Origin: Nissolia schottii
Taxonomy: Eukaryota > Streptophyta > Magnoliopsida > Fabales > Fabaceae
Direction of reading: 5' to 3'
DNA: 64,000 nucleotides
NCBI GenBank assembly: GCA_003254905.1
Contig: QANU01010167.1
Span: 1-64,000, forward strand
The notes beneath the pieces are model-generated. The model had not been told where the DNA came from, ran no database searches, and saw only the letters and a list, made by a program, of their open reading frames with translations. The position numbers and the translations under genes are program-made. Positions 33,046 through 46,230 of the stretch are shown here, piece by piece. Every line of letters starts with the position of its first letter. The stretch's first letter is position 1.

Positions 33046-34956
33046 ACTAATCCAAATAACAGTTTCTTCTTACCTTGGAGTTTCATCTTATCCCATTTAT
33101 CTAGAAATTAGTTATGAGATCCACTAATTTTTTGATAGGGCACGTCACTTTCTCCTTGGCCAGGTTGGGCCAAGTTTGGTCCAAGATCTTGGGCTCACAG
33201 CCTAGAGAATTCCCACTAGGCTAAGTGAGGTGAGCTCCTCCTCCTTCATGGGCTTGGCTCTTTGAGCCCTTTGTCACTAGCCTATAACACTACCCCCAAT
33301 ACGAGCTCGTCACATCAGTTGGTGGGCATCATGCTTTTGCCTTCAAACTCTTATAGTTTGTATTAAATTTATTTTTTATCCAAATTTACCTTCCCAGACT
33401 CTCCCTTTTGGGGTCTGATGCCTAGAGAGCTTGGCACCCAAGCATTTTTGTAGGAAGTTCATCATTAGGGCTTGATGTCAATGTCTGTTGTTTCTCAATT
33501 TTTAATGTTGTTATATTCATCGTTGTGATGTTTCTAATTTACCTTGTATTTTATATACTAATTTGAAAATAGAGTTCTTGGACATAATTGCCCCCACTTG
33601 AAGTATGAGAAATGCCCATATTGTCTTTTATGACTTTTCCTTTCCCCCTTGTCTCCCTAAAGTCATCATTTTTCCAAATTAAAAAAAATTGAATCTCCCC
33701 TAATTTTTCAATCATCATCCTCTTCATTTTTTCCAAAATCATTGAAAAAATTATTCACCCCTAGAAGGAAAGAGAAATTTGCCAATGAGAGAAAGATATG
33801 GATGTTGTCGTTGACTATCGCCATTTACTGTTGCTGCCAGAAGCTTCCGCCGCCACTGTTGCTGAGTGCTTGAATCCTCTCTTCCAAGGTGAGTTTTATC
33901 CACTTTTCCTTTTCAAAGCTTTAACTTTTATCTCAAAGTCTTGATTGTTCTTTGGTTTTGGTGTTGATTCATCTTTTTCTCCCCACTCATAGTGAAAAGT
34001 TAGAGACTTTGAGACTTGTCAGTTTAACCATAAATTTTTTACATTCTCCATTGTTGTTGCTTGAAGATTTTCCCACTTTTCCAAAGGTTGCATTTTTATG
34101 CTTAAAACTTGCTTTTTTCTTACCATAGTTGAATTTCTCATCTCATAGTTGCATGATTCTTCTTCATTTGCCATAAAGTTTCCATTTTAATTTGTAGGGT
34201 TTGGGGTTTTCCTCCAAATTTTCTTGTATGAAGCTTTTTTCGGAGTTTCATTAAAAAGGTTGAAGAAGATTAAAATTTGAAGATTTTTTTTTTAGTGGCA
34301 GCAAAGGGGATGTCGTCGCTACTTCTACCTATGTTGCCAATCTGGTATGGGGAGCTGGTCACAGATGGTCATGGCAAGAAGGAGGGGCTAGCCAAAGATG
34401 TTGGGAGGTGTTGGGGCCAACCAGAAAAACTAGGGTGTGAGTGGGGTGCTGGCCAGAGAAGCCGAGTTGGAGGGGGCCAACAAGAGACGCCAGGTTGAGG
34501 GCCAGCCGCAGAGGCAATGGTAGGAGCTAACCAAAGTTAACTCTACTTGTCTCAGCTAGTACCCCCCTAAGGGTCTTACGCCGTTATCTTTGTTTAATCT
34601 TTATCTTTGACCTATAATGACTCATTATTAACTTTGCATAAAAACATAATATAAAGACATACTTTATACATGTACATAACAGGTACCATATTATCATGAA
34701 TAGGTATGCACAATCAAATAAGTAACGAATATCATCACATATAGCAACAATACTTAATCATATGTATTTAAAGGGAGTTAGGTATACTAATCGATCGAAT
34801 TGCTTACACTAAGTTACTAATAATAACGAGTTAAGGTTTGGTTCAAAGTTGACTAATTCCCTCGGCTATGAGCTCTCGTGATGTAGCCTACACCAATTCC
34901 CTTTTACGAGAATTCACCCGATTACCTATAAAAGCTCTTACCTTCCACAAAGGTAG
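33046..34956. other. Unclassified DNA, right part
   Basis: Continuation of 27651-29063 beyond the solo LTR. CTATAACACTACCCCCAATACGAGC near 33282 and pyrimidine-rich leader sequence follow. The 73-codon Gly-rich frame at 34277-34498 comes from a local repeat (GGCCAACCAGA / GGGCCAACAAGAGA). No gene is recognised. Confidence 0.5.
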
Positions 34957-36131
34957 TGTAACTACGGATAGCAACCTAAGAGGGGAGGTGAATTAGGTTT
35001 CACTCAATTCTTTTGTTCTTCGATAATTGATGTAAGAAAATAGACGTTGAGTCTTAACTCATGAAATTCTACCAGTAAACAGCTATAATAAGAACACTAA
35101 AGATTGTAGTGCAGTGAAAATATAAATTGCTGAAAGTAAAGAGTGTAAGGATAGAGAAAATCACACCGAGAGATTTATCTTGCTTCACCTTCAAACCACC
35201 AAAGGCTACGTCCAGTCCCCTTTTCTGATTCAGGAATTTTCCACTATGTAATCTTGTGTTGTGTACAACCTTACACCCAAGGCACTTACACCGACAACTA
35301 CAAGAGAACAAACTCGTTCCCCTAGTTACACAGTGCCTTCACCGAAAACTACGGCGAATATCAGAACCACACCGAACACAATGGTGCTACAACTAATTCA
35401 CAAATATTGAAGAAGTAATACAATGGCTTTGTCAATCCTAAACTCAGTGCTGGATGTTCCTGAATAGAAAGCACTTATGATATGACAATTAAGGCTCAAA
35501 GGACTTTTGAGTTTTGCATTGAAATAAGTTTGAAATGAAATTTTGTCAGAACTTTCTGAATGATGATAGAAGTAATGTGTTCTGAAGTTGTGTATTGAGT
35601 TTGCACGAATTCTGGACTTAGATAGGTATAGGTGACTCTTCATGAAGCATTGCCATGGCTTTCAAATGCCAAACAACACATGGATTCATGAAAAATCACA
35701 TCAGTTCGTGCCAGTAATCGATTAGCAAAATGCTGTAATCGATTACACTCATAGTCGTTGCCAATATTCAAAATTTTGAACAGTGTAATCGATTACAGAA
35801 TCTTGGTAATCGATTACAGCAAGGCTGAAAGTGATTTTAAAGTGTTTTAACCCTAGTTAAGTGTTTCTAATTGATTTTAACTTATGAAAAGCATTTCACT
35901 TGTGTTAGTGCAATAACATATGAGCCTTAAATCATGATACCATAAAGAAATGCTAACTATTAGACTCTAAGGTAAAACGCTTGAACATAAGCTTGAACCT
36001 TTAGCAAATTGTCTGGTTGAGCTCTTTAGTTCTTCAGATGTGTGTCTTCACCTTTTTCTTTCTTTTTGTTGATGTCTCTTGTCGTCATCAAAACCAAGCC
36101 ATCAAAGGTCAGAGGGAGGATCTTCTTCACA
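34957..36131 (-). repeat. Solo LTR of SIRE-like copia
   Basis: TGTAACTACGG to CTTCTTCACA, the same family and orientation as 322-1570. Flanks GGTAG (34952-34956) and AGTAG (36132-36136) are a TSD with one change. Four TAATCGATTA palindromes lie at 35710-35820. Neither PBS nor gag is present, so this is a solo LTR, an insertion independent of the copia at 1-1570. Confidence 0.9.
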
Positions 36132-36319
36132 AGTAGTTTTTAATCGTCAAAAGAACCCTAGGTTTTACTCTAGGTTTTTAATTAGTCTCAAATTCAATTT
36201 TAATGGAAAGAAAAACCCAAGTATTGACCACATTTTTAGAAATATCTGAAATGCCCTTAATGTCCCAAAAATGAAACGTGTCTTGTCTTGTGTATATCAC
36301 TTGGCTTTATTTTGATTTG

Positions 36320-37327
36320 GTGACACCCCAAATGAAAATTCAGATTAGAGAACCACTTAGCGCTTGCCAACTATTCAAGTAGTTTATCAATGGCGGGGAT
36401 CATAAAGTAGTCTTTAATTATTATTGTATTTTTCATGTGATAATCCACACAAAATCTCCAAGAGTCGTCTTTTTGTCTCACCAACTATACCGGATAAGAA
36501 AAAACACCTGTGCTTAGTTGGATGATACCTTGATGCAAAATCTCCTTCAATTATTGCTCAATTTCCCTTTTTAGGAAATAACGGTATCTATACAGATGTA
36601 CATTGATAGCAACAACTTCGAGGTAGAAATGGATTTGATGGTCGATCTCTCCGGATGGTGGCAATACTTTTAGCTGAGTGAACAAATTACTAAACTAATA
36701 GAGAAGCTAGTTGAGGTCATGTGGTGGATAGAGGACAAGGTCATTTTTAGTTACATAAAAGTGGAAAAAGACTGCCATTGCATCAGTATATGCTACTCTT
36801 TTGAGTTGATGTAGTGAAATTTTCAAAGGGAGGTAAGGAAGAGGCTATGCTCAATTCAATTATCTTTCCTCCATAGAAAAATTTCATAGTAGAAGATTCA
36901 TAATTGGTCAATACCAGACTGAGTTAGGGAAACCATTGGATGCCCAAAACAACTTGTGTTCCCCCAATAGGCATAAGGAAGAGATCAACCTTGAAGGAGT
37001 GTGCTTGGAATTTGATCGAAACCTTATGACAAACTACGGTGTATGGGATTTCCTCACCATTCTCCACTAAGACCTTGAACCCTGTTGTAGGCTCTAATGA
37101 AAGGACCAAGAAATGGGAAACCCGCTCTTGCACAAAGTAGTGCATGCTACCTCTAAAGCTTTAAACTGTGTTTGATATTCTTTTAGGGGTGTTATTTGAT
37201 AAAGCTTAAATAGAGATCCACTAGGATCCTTGTATGTTGAATGAGAAAATTTGGCTTGCACAATGAGGATGAAGGAGGGCCAATAGTGGAGGTGTTTGTT
37301 GCCAAACATCCATTAGAACCATGCGAG
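36320..37327 (-). pseudogene. Ty3/gypsy gag-protease-RT relic
   Basis: Reading the minus strand from 37327: a Gag segment (DPSGSLFKLYQITPLKEYQTQF), then by an apparent internal deletion an aspartic-protease C-terminal segment (FLMPIGGTQVVLGIQWFP at about 36930). A reverse-transcriptase start follows (WRFCVDYHMKNTIIIKDYF near 36440, then FSNLNFHLGCHQ near 36340). Several in-frame stops and shifts interrupt it. Order gag-PR-RT identifies a Ty3/gypsy element. The RT palm motif, RNase H and integrase are missing. Its upstream part is cut by the Athila-type LTR at 37328. Confidence 0.8.
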
Positions 37328-38953
37328 TGATGAAAGCCAAATTGCACTTTCTCTATCCTTGACACAGCTTTAGTTTGTCACAACCGTGCCAAGTTAGTGG
37401 AAGGCGTAATTGTACTTCTTGTCGTTCAAATTAAATATATATCCTACTTTACGGCTTTCAGATTCACGAGGAATCCAATTGTAGTATAGTCGGGTATAGT
37501 CGAATCCACAGAGAGTTGCAAAATATACCATTCTTGAGCTTGTTTAATTAAACAATGAGGTGAACGATTCGTGATTTGATTGATAAATAAGTAAACATAA
37601 ATAAATGACATGAAAATAAAATAGGCAACAAATCAGAGGTAGATCCAGAGCTTGTTGGGAATTGAATCATATCATAGTTTCATGCATCCAGTTACTTATT
37701 ACACAGAATTATTATCTCTTTGATTGCCCGCCACCAGATCTTATCTTTTACATTGCTCTCGCATATGAAAAGATTACAGGTTTCCTTTGTTAGATTTGTT
37801 CATTTCTTACACAAACTTTAACAATGTACGCCAAAGTTATTTCAGATGTTAAAGCGGCTAACTTTTAGTCCCATTACAGCAACAAGGTTAGATAAATGAT
37901 TTAGATCAGACTCTAATGATTGTAACTATTCGTTCACAACGTTCAAGTCTTGAATCTAACTTAGCATAGCGGATTAGTCTTAACTTGGTTACAACTTAAT
38001 TAATATAACTCTCGTTCATACAACTAAGTCTCAAGCCAAGATCAAAACACTAAACAAGAACTAGCATTAAGCATAAAAATATTCAAGCGAATCGTAAAAA
38101 ATAGATAGATTTATATGCAATACTTACATAGATACAAGCAAACTACAATAATGACCAAAATCCCAACAAAAAGAGGATTACGAATCCATCTTACAAGAGT
38201 ATCTCAGAGGCAACGTTTGGACGCTTACCATGACACGTACTCACGCTGTCATGACAGCGGCTTTGCCAAGCTTCCTTGATCCCCCGGCTCCTTCACAGGC
38301 CTCCTCTTTATTGCTAACCTAAACTAAACCAAAAACTACAATGGAAAATGTAAAAGAATGGAATTTGGAGAGGAAATAGTGTATGGGATGATATGTATTC
38401 GAAGTGGCACGGCCTCCTCTATTTATAGGCGAAAATTGGGGTCCATCGCTCAGCGGTTTGGGAGACATCGCTGAGCGATTCAACGTTTATCGCTGAGCGA
38501 TAATGGTTTTATCGCTGAGCAATGTGTACTGGATACGCGTCTTCATAAATGCTCCGGCAGCTTTTTCAGGGCGGCGGTCAGTGTGTCAGGGCGGCGCCGC
38601 AATCTGCGTTGGCTCCAGCTGGCGCAATAAATGCACCGGCGCAAGTTGCTGCCGACGTACTTTCGCTCAGCGATACAGGCACTATCGCTGAGCGATTCTC
38701 CTCTGTGCGCTGAGCGATTGCTCTTCTTCGGCTGAGCGGTTTGCTTTAGTTTCTTCCTTTTTGCTCTTTTTTCGCTTTTGCCCTTTTCTCCATTCTTTCA
38801 TGGGATTCTTCTTAATTAATTATGCTTGTATCCATTCTTCAAAATATATTAAAATCCTACAAAATATGGGGAATTCATTAGATAATTTGTTAAAACATAA
38901 GCAAATAAATGCCTTTTTAAATGATGAAAATTGCGTATTTTGGGCACTTATCA
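37328..38953 (-). repeat. Athila-type solo LTR, minus strand
   Basis: From TGATGAAAGCC to GGGCACTTATCA, the exact reverse of the LTR ends at 46231-47857. TSD GCGAG (37323-37327) / ACGAG (38954-38958) has one CpG-type change. CTATTTATA at 38419-38427 is the minus-strand TATA box, and a CGCTGAGCG cluster at 38448-38740 is upstream of it. No internal region. Confidence 0.9.
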
Positions 38954-38970
38954 ACGAGCAAATTGCCATT

Positions 38971-41363
38971 TGAAACACCTAGCTAACTGTTTACCCATAT
39001 GTAATAAACAATGCTCACTAGGTTGTTTTCTACTTTGGTTAGGTTACTTTTAGCCCCTATTTTTAACTTGGCAAATATTTCTTACTTGAAAATATGAACC
39101 ATTTTGAAAATCATTCTTTTATTGTATCAGTTTGCAAACTAGGAGCCGTGCGTGATCAAGGAAGCATATACATACAAACGCTAACATATCCGACAGTTAA
39201 AATGGTAATAAGCCAGGAGGAGTATAAATATACATACAAGCACAACTAACGTCCAACATATAATTACACATTGCTTATTAATAAGTATTTACACAAAAAG
39301 TTATCAAGGGTCATAGATCATAATACAAAACATCTATCGCCCAAAAGCGGACATCGTCACTTTGCTCTGGCCTTGGAACTGTCTTGCTGCCGCTTTCATC
39401 GCCTACCACGCCTCTCGCTTGTCGATCCATTCGCTTTACACACCTGGACCCATAAGGAGTGGGGGTGAAAACTCTTCGTCCTAAGTGGGAGTCCCTAACA
39501 TTACCTATCGCTTCATTACTCCGTTATCTTCCAGGCCACTCACGCGATCTCTAGGTGTCATGCATACTAAAACCCCTACGAATTATTATCTTTGTCTAGG
39601 TCCTGAATGGCTTTATCTACTTTACTAAGTGGTTGGGATTCTCTAATCTTGACATTACCTATGGATTCGTGCTTTTTAACCCTAATCGTCTGAGTATCGT
39701 GTCCTATGAACACGCACCCACGTAACTTATACTCTGGAGGGCAGTCTCATGATAACCTTTCACTAGACAAGTCCCAACACATATATACATGCTCACCTAT
39801 TTACATACTTATATATATCATATATTTTATGCATGTTGGGGAGTCTGTGCTTCCCTCACACGTCCTTCTTGACCTATCTGCTTGTCTACACTTGGGGACA
39901 GACTCACTTCGTCCATGCTTGGGGACATACTCACTTCGTCCACGCTTAGAGACCTATCAACACTTGGGGATAGTGATGCTACATCCACACTTGGAGACCT
40001 CTTATCCACACTTGGGGATAGACTTACGTCATTCACACTTGGGAATGGGCTCATGTTGTCCACACTTGGGGACCTCCTATCCACGCTTAGGGATAGACTG
40101 ACTTTGCTCACACTTAGGAACTGACTCATGTTATCCACACTTGGGGATAGTCTTACTTGGTTCACACTTAGGAACCTGTCCACACTTGGGGACCTATCCA
40201 CACTTTGGGATAGTGACACTTCGACCACACTTGGGGACGTACTAGACGACTGACTAGATTGTAGATTCTAAGCTTTATTCTTCTTTCTTGTTTTACTATA
40301 AGATAGGGTCGATGCTGGTGTTCAAATCATTATTCCCTAGAGTTCAATTATGATCTACTTAAACATTAGGTGATGACCTCTAATTATTTACGGTCGTCCT
40401 AAGTCATACGACGGTCGGTTCCTCATGATGCATGCTTACATAACCACAACAAATTTACAGTTAATTGCATACACAACTTTCGAGGGTTCTAGGCTTGTCA
40501 GAACATGTAGGAAAGCCAAAATATCAAGTTTTTCAGTGGACAGTCGAATAATAGGACTTAGTCATTCGAATAACATGAAATTTTAGCTCTCAGTTTGTAA
40601 AACTGTAGTGTCATTCGAATGACTGAGGATTTCAATCTGATGAAGTCCTCTTGAGGATTTCAATCTGATGAATCATTCGAATGAATTCCTTCTGAGGATT
40701 TCAATCTGATGAGTGAGGAATTCAATCTGATGAATGAGGAATTCAATATGATGAATTCCTCCTAAGGATTTCATTCGAATGAATGAGGATTTTAATCTGA
40801 TCAACTCATTCGAATGACTGAGGATTTCAATCTGATGACTCATTCGAATGAATTCCTTCTGAGGATTTCAATCTGATGAATGAGGAATTCAATTTGATGA
40901 ATTCCTCCTGACTTCACTGTAACTTCAAATATCATTTCCATATGTTCCAACAAGTATAGTTAAGTTTTTCTAACATCGAAACTACTCAAAATCATTTTTA
41001 TAGCTTAATCTCTATATTTTTCACATAATGTTTTCTAAATCAAATACACAAAAATACACACATAAAATCACATAGAAATCCACATAGACAGTGGGCTTAG
41101 GGTTACCCACATCTGATGCAGATTCTGAATTGGTAGAGTTGATGTAGAGAATTGCCCTTCACGATGGCGTGCTCCTATAATTTTTCTGGAGTCCGACAGC
41201 GCTACCGCGATGTGCACGAACAGAACTGAAACAAAACAAAAACAAGGAAGGAAAGTGAAGCAGTAAGCTTCGATTGCCTTACCCATTTATAGGCAACCCC
41301 CCTGTTACTGTGCTTGATATTTTCATATATATATATATATATATACCTATATTATTATATTAT
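38971..41363 (-). repeat. Outer Tekay-like LTR, copy II, main part
   Basis: Begins TGAAACACCTAGC at 38971 after CCATT (38966-38970). From 39790 it is colinear with 1571-3190: CACTTGGGGA array (39885-40245), CATTCGAATGA array (40552-40905), CCCATTTATAGGC promoter block (41280) and AT tract. It breaks at 41364, where a 490-base foreign segment replaces the LTR remainder and the start of the inner LTR, and resumes at 54217. Confidence 0.85.
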
Positions 41364-41855
41364 AGGGTTAATTATGTTTTTAGTCCGAATAAAATTTGAA
41401 AGCTTGGTTTTAGTCCCTATATAAAAGTTTTAGTCCTGCGAAAATTGAAAGTTTGATTTTAGCCCCTGGAGCTGGATGGGAGTTGACTACACTGACGTGG
41501 ATGCTTATGGTGCTGAAGCGGCGTGCCATGTAGGATGCCACGTGGCATAACCCAAACACTCATCCTTTGACCTATACCCGAATTCCCACCCGACCCGACC
41601 CGATTTTTATTTAAATGTTTTTTAAAAAATACAAACAACCCCCTTTACCCGTACCCCCACCCCATCCCAACCTGTCATCTCTCTCTCGAGCTCCCACCAA
41701 CCCCACCCTTTCCGCCGCCGTCGTTTCTCCCCGTCGCTCCTCTCCGCCGCCGTCTTCCTCCTGTACCCCCCACCCTCGTCGCCGCACCCCCATGCGTCAC
41801 ATTCCATCTTGTCGAAAACTGGTAGAGTGCCCTCGGTTTGACAACTTCTCTCTTC
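41364..41855. mobile_element. Inserted segment replacing the LTR junction in copy II
   Basis: Starts GGGTTAATTATGTTTTTAGTC with repeated TTTTAGTCC phrases, then a TGACGTGGATGC/TGCCACGTGGC stretch and a C-rich block with overlapping open frames on both strands (41611-41968). Compared with copy I, bases 3190-3985 are missing here, so the insertion came with a deletion. A truncated DNA element with captured GC-rich host sequence is possible; no transposase or TIR pair is visible. Confidence 0.45.
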
Positions 41856-43658
41856 TCTCCTGCGCTAACGTCCTTGTCGTGCTTACTTAGAACCATAAAG
41901 GAGCGGGTGTGAGAACTCTGCGTTCTCAGTGGGAAAACCTTAGTTATCACTGATCGTTTTATTCTCAATTATGATTCTGCAGCTCAGGGGTCTCTAGATG
42001 TCGCAGCTATACTACATCCCTACTAGTTATTAATATTCAACCTAGTCCTAAGCAGCTACCTATGTTACTATGTGACTGAGGGAATGTAGTCTTTTCTTAT
42101 CTATGTCATCGATCCTCTGTTCTAACTCCTAGGGAACAAGTTCTCATTCTCACATAAACTTCATTCATTTCTCTTGTACCTCGGGCATCTTCATTCATAT
42201 ATATACTCTTCATCTTCATGCATGAGGGATAGGAGTAGTTCCCAGACTCTTCTGTGGACGGGGACCCATCCATATCTCGTCATGATCATCCCAACTTTAC
42301 TGTGGTTAGGAAGATCCTGCCTTGTCTTTAGAGTGTTTCAAACTCTATTGTGGCCGAAACTCCCCGAACTCTTCTGTGGTCAAGGGACTCTCAGACTCTA
42401 CTGTGGTTTGGAGAACTCTGCGGACTTGCTACTCTTTGAGCCTCGACTCTACTGTGGCTAGACCTCCCCAGACTCTGCTGTGGCCAAGGGACTCTCCGAC
42501 TCTACTGTGGTCAAGAGAGCTCCTCAGACTCGATTCATCTCTAAGGTATCCCTGACTCTTCTGTAGTCGAGAACACCCCGTACACTCAGACTCTACTGTG
42601 GTCTGGTGTTTTAATACTTCGACTTTTCTCTAGTTAAATGCTCTAATTCTCTAAACATTATTCTACCCCTCATCAAACATTCACATATATAATCAACACA
42701 ATTCATCATCTTTAAAGCAATCATATCTACAACCAATATAACTTAATAGCTCACTTCATCATCTTCATCATATTCATTGAAAGATCATCATCTTATACTC
42801 TAACCTACAACACCACATAATCATAAGTAACTAACACATATCATAGCACATAACTCATAACATATCAAGATTATTTCTTGAGTAATTATAGACTTGAGAT
42901 CCCAATACGTGATCAGGTCACTTAGCGTCCTGAAGAAAATAAGGTTGGTAATAAGCTCTGCCAAGGCCGCTCAGCACCGTGCTCAGCGGTGCGCTCAGCG
43001 CACTGATCGTGCATCAGATCTCAATTCTGTAATTTTTTTGTGTAAACTGCATATTCCTTTCTTGCCATCATCACAAGTAATTTCTTAGACATTTATCATA
43101 ATATTTCACATCATAAGGAATATAATTTCATGGCTCATAATCATTCTTATCATATTTCTAAACAATTCTTCTATAAGCAACATCATATATCTAGGTTTCC
43201 ATAATCCAACATATTGCGAAACAATTCATCAAACAATTATCAAGCCATGAAAATCTAATATAATCTAACATAAAGGACTTACTTTCATGTTTCAAAACAC
43301 TTTTCATCATAAATCCAACATAGCTCTAACAAGCATTTCATAATCATCAAGCAAGCATAGGTCTCCATAATAAAACATAATCATTTATAATCATCAAGAA
43401 TATTATCAAGCAACTAAATCTAGCATAATCTATCACAAAACATACTACAAACATCATCAAACATCTTAGAACCACATAGACAGTGGTTAGGACGGTCTAC
43501 CCACTTTTTTAAGCGTTTTGAAAACTGCGAGAAAAGACTCCCGCGAACCTTGAGGCGATCGTGTTATTTTTCCTAAATCCAACGGCGTAATCGTAGAGCG
43601 CACGAACGGAATAGAAATAAATTTAGCAGTATAAAATTATGAAGTTTGGGGTGCTGTC
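41856..43658 (-). repeat. Inner Tekay-like LTR, copy II, left part (5'-truncated in window order)
   Basis: Colinear with 3986-5842 of copy I, including the ACTCTACTGTGGTC array (42240-42640) and the GCTCAGCG motifs near 42960-43000. Interrupted at CTGTC (43654-43658) by another LTR; continues at 53620. Copy I shows the empty site at 5838-5842 (TTGCC, then GCTGGCCTTCGAAGG). Confidence 0.85.
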
Positions 43659-46230
43659 TGTAACATCCCACTTTTTCTCCTTCGAAAACAGTTCACAAAA
43701 ATAAATAAAATAATTTATAAATGAACTTAGAGAGGAGAAAAACATTGCCAATGCCTCTCTTAGTGAAAATTTCCCTAAACAACTGTTCATAGAGCCCTTT
43801 GTAGGAGTTGACCTGTCGAGGTCAATAGAAATTATTCTGTTGGGTATTTCCAAATTCTTCTTATACTCAAATGATTCCTCTCGACCCCTAGAGATGGATG
43901 AAAAACCTAAAGTGTCGGTAAAACGGAAATCAGTTCAATTTCGGACGATTCCGCAGACACTAGAACAGTCCCGTTTGGCCCCGTTTAGCTAGTAAAACTG
44001 AGCAAAGGGCCTCAAGTCTCTAGAAATCCTACCTTAGGGAGGGAAAGTTCTCAAAATACCTTAGATTAGCCCAAAACCTCATTAGGGGCTTGAGTGAGAA
44101 CAGGCGATCGCCGAAACGCCAGTGGAACGTTCCTGTTCGGACACTAGCGAAAGATAACGGGTCAAAGGTATCTGTGAAAATACTCCTCTGGAGAAAAATT
44201 CACAAATGCCTTTAAATATTAATAATCTTAGGTAGAGGGAAATTAGAGGATCGCGACGGTATAAGCAGAATATTTTTCAGACGACCGTGCGCGACACACC
44301 GGGATTGCGAGCGAGCAAACACGAGCGAAACGGGACTGGGAGGTGGTCAAACTTGGCAACCCCCACGTGATGGAATCAGATTTCAAGGGAAAATATTATA
44401 AAATTAAGTTACTATTCATTGATTTGACCTTAAGATTATCTAACCTAATTAATTAATTCATAAAATAAATTAGTAATGGCATTTTGGTAATTTTGGGCAA
44501 GGGCAAATTGGGAAAGAAGGACAAATTTTCGTGGCTATATATAGCCTTAGCCATTCAGCCCAAAATTCATTCATCCATCCCTTAGAAGTGTTGAAACTCT
44601 GCCCGTGTGCTCTGCGGACGTGTTGCGGAAACCTTGCCGGAACATTGTCAGAACCAGGAAACCAGCCACGAAAGCTTCACACCCAGAGAACCCTCACCCT
44701 CCTAATCATCTTCCATCATCTCTAAGACTCTAAGAGGTGGGTGATCTCAAGCTTTGCTCTCTCTTTGATGAGCTTTAACTGCTTGCAGGATAATAGGTGT
44801 GGTTAGGAAAGTTCTGTGTAATATGTGTTAGCTATGTTAGGGTTGTTAATTCTTGCTTGGTTTATGTTTGCTTGAGGCTGAATATGGTGAGGTAGGCTAG
44901 GAAATTTCGTGATGCATGGCTTGAGTTTGTTTATGTGATTTGATGAACTAGGGTAGTTTAGGTTATGCTATGCTTAGGCCTAGGATGTTTTGATGATTTG
45001 GATATGTTTTCTATGATAATATATGTTGTAAAATGGTTGTTGGAACTTGTGGAGTAACCCCAAGGAGTGTTCATGGAAAAAGGAAAACAAGAAAGTAAAG
45101 CAGGCTATGTAAGCCACGCCCAGGACACTAAGTAGCCTCATGAACCGCTGAGCGGATAGGAACCGCTGAGCGGCCTCATGAACCGCTGAGCGGTCTGTAG
45201 GCTAAAGTGAGAAAAATATATTTTTAAACTATTTATGAACTGAAGGGCTTCAGGGACCGCTGAGCGGACCCAAGGGGGCGCTGAGCGGCCTGAGGCTTAG
45301 TGATTTCCATGGAACCCTGGACAGGGGTGACGAGGTGAACCGGGAGTTTTTGGGGACAGCAAGCAGCCCCAGAGACTTTAGGTCGCCGAGCTAACCTAAG
45401 CCCGGGAATAAATGTTTATAAGAATTGTCATGGGCCCACAGTTCCAACAAACATTAAGTTGAATGATGTGTTAAGGTATGTGTATGATTTTATGGCTTGC
45501 TAGTTGTACTGGATGAGATATGTATATGGTATTATGACATGCCCTGTAGATAAGATGACATGACATGCATATGACACGAACATGACATGACACGAGCATA
45601 CAAACAAGACATGGACATGACATCCTACATACATACATGATATGGAGGATGCCGCCATAGGGCGAGCAGATTTCCTCAAGCATTTACATGATATGGAGGA
45701 CGCCGCCCTCGGGCAAGTGGATTTCCTCAGGCATGCTACATGCCACACATGTATACTGACATGACATGACATGTACACGACACGGAGGACGCTGCCCCCG
45801 GGCAAGTGGAACCCTTAAGCATTCAATATGCTGTACATGAACATGACACGTACATACGATACGTACATGAGACATGAATATGATATGTTAATGTGATACG
45901 TGAACATGATGATATGTAGATGTGATATGGCCTGAGATATGTGGTTGATAGGTATATGGAATATGTTTAGGATATGTATGTGCAAAGGCCACGCCAAGAA
46001 ACCATAGTTTCATGAGACGACCTCTAGATAGGTCGTGAGACACGAAGATAGCATAAGAATATAGAACACGATCTACGAGTATAGTATAAGAGTATAGAGA
46101 ATGCCCAGTTGCCAAGGATAGGTAAAGGAAAGATTAGAACCCAGATGACCTAGTAATTTAGATAAGGCTGCTCAGGACTAGCATGGATAATAATCAGTAG
46201 GGGTATTAGTATGTTATAACACTTAGACAC
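43659..46230 (+). repeat. Tekay-like LTR nested in copy II, left part
   Basis: TGTAACATCCCAC start. TATA-like GGCTATATATAGCC near 44534; GCTGAGCGG motifs at 45138-45290. Tandem units with GGAGGA(T/C)GCCGCC and ACATGACATG (45535-45830). Split at GACAC (46226-46230) by the Athila-like element, resuming at 53000. The whole LTR (43659-53619) is flanked by CTGTC/CTGCC. Confidence 0.88.
45640..45835. repeat. Tandem GGAGGACGCCGCC units in LTR
   Basis: Three units of about 65-75 bases share GGAGGA(T/C)GC(C/T)GCC, GGGC(A/G)AG(T/C), TTTCCTCA(A/G)GCAT, embedded in ACATGACATG runs. Cys/His-rich minus-strand frames here are repeat by-products. Confidence 0.8.

Noticed and set aside
34277..34498. 73-codon Gly-rich ORF
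   Set aside because: Composed of a local GGCCAACCAGAGA repeat; no domain, no neighbouring exon signals.
41611..41968. Overlapping Arg/Gly/Pro ORFs on both strands
   Set aside because: High GC content of the inserted segment explains them; no single frame stands out.
45471..46115. Overlapping Cys/His-rich minus-strand ORFs
   Set aside because: They arise from ACATGACATG runs in an LTR; no conserved spacing of a zinc-binding domain.
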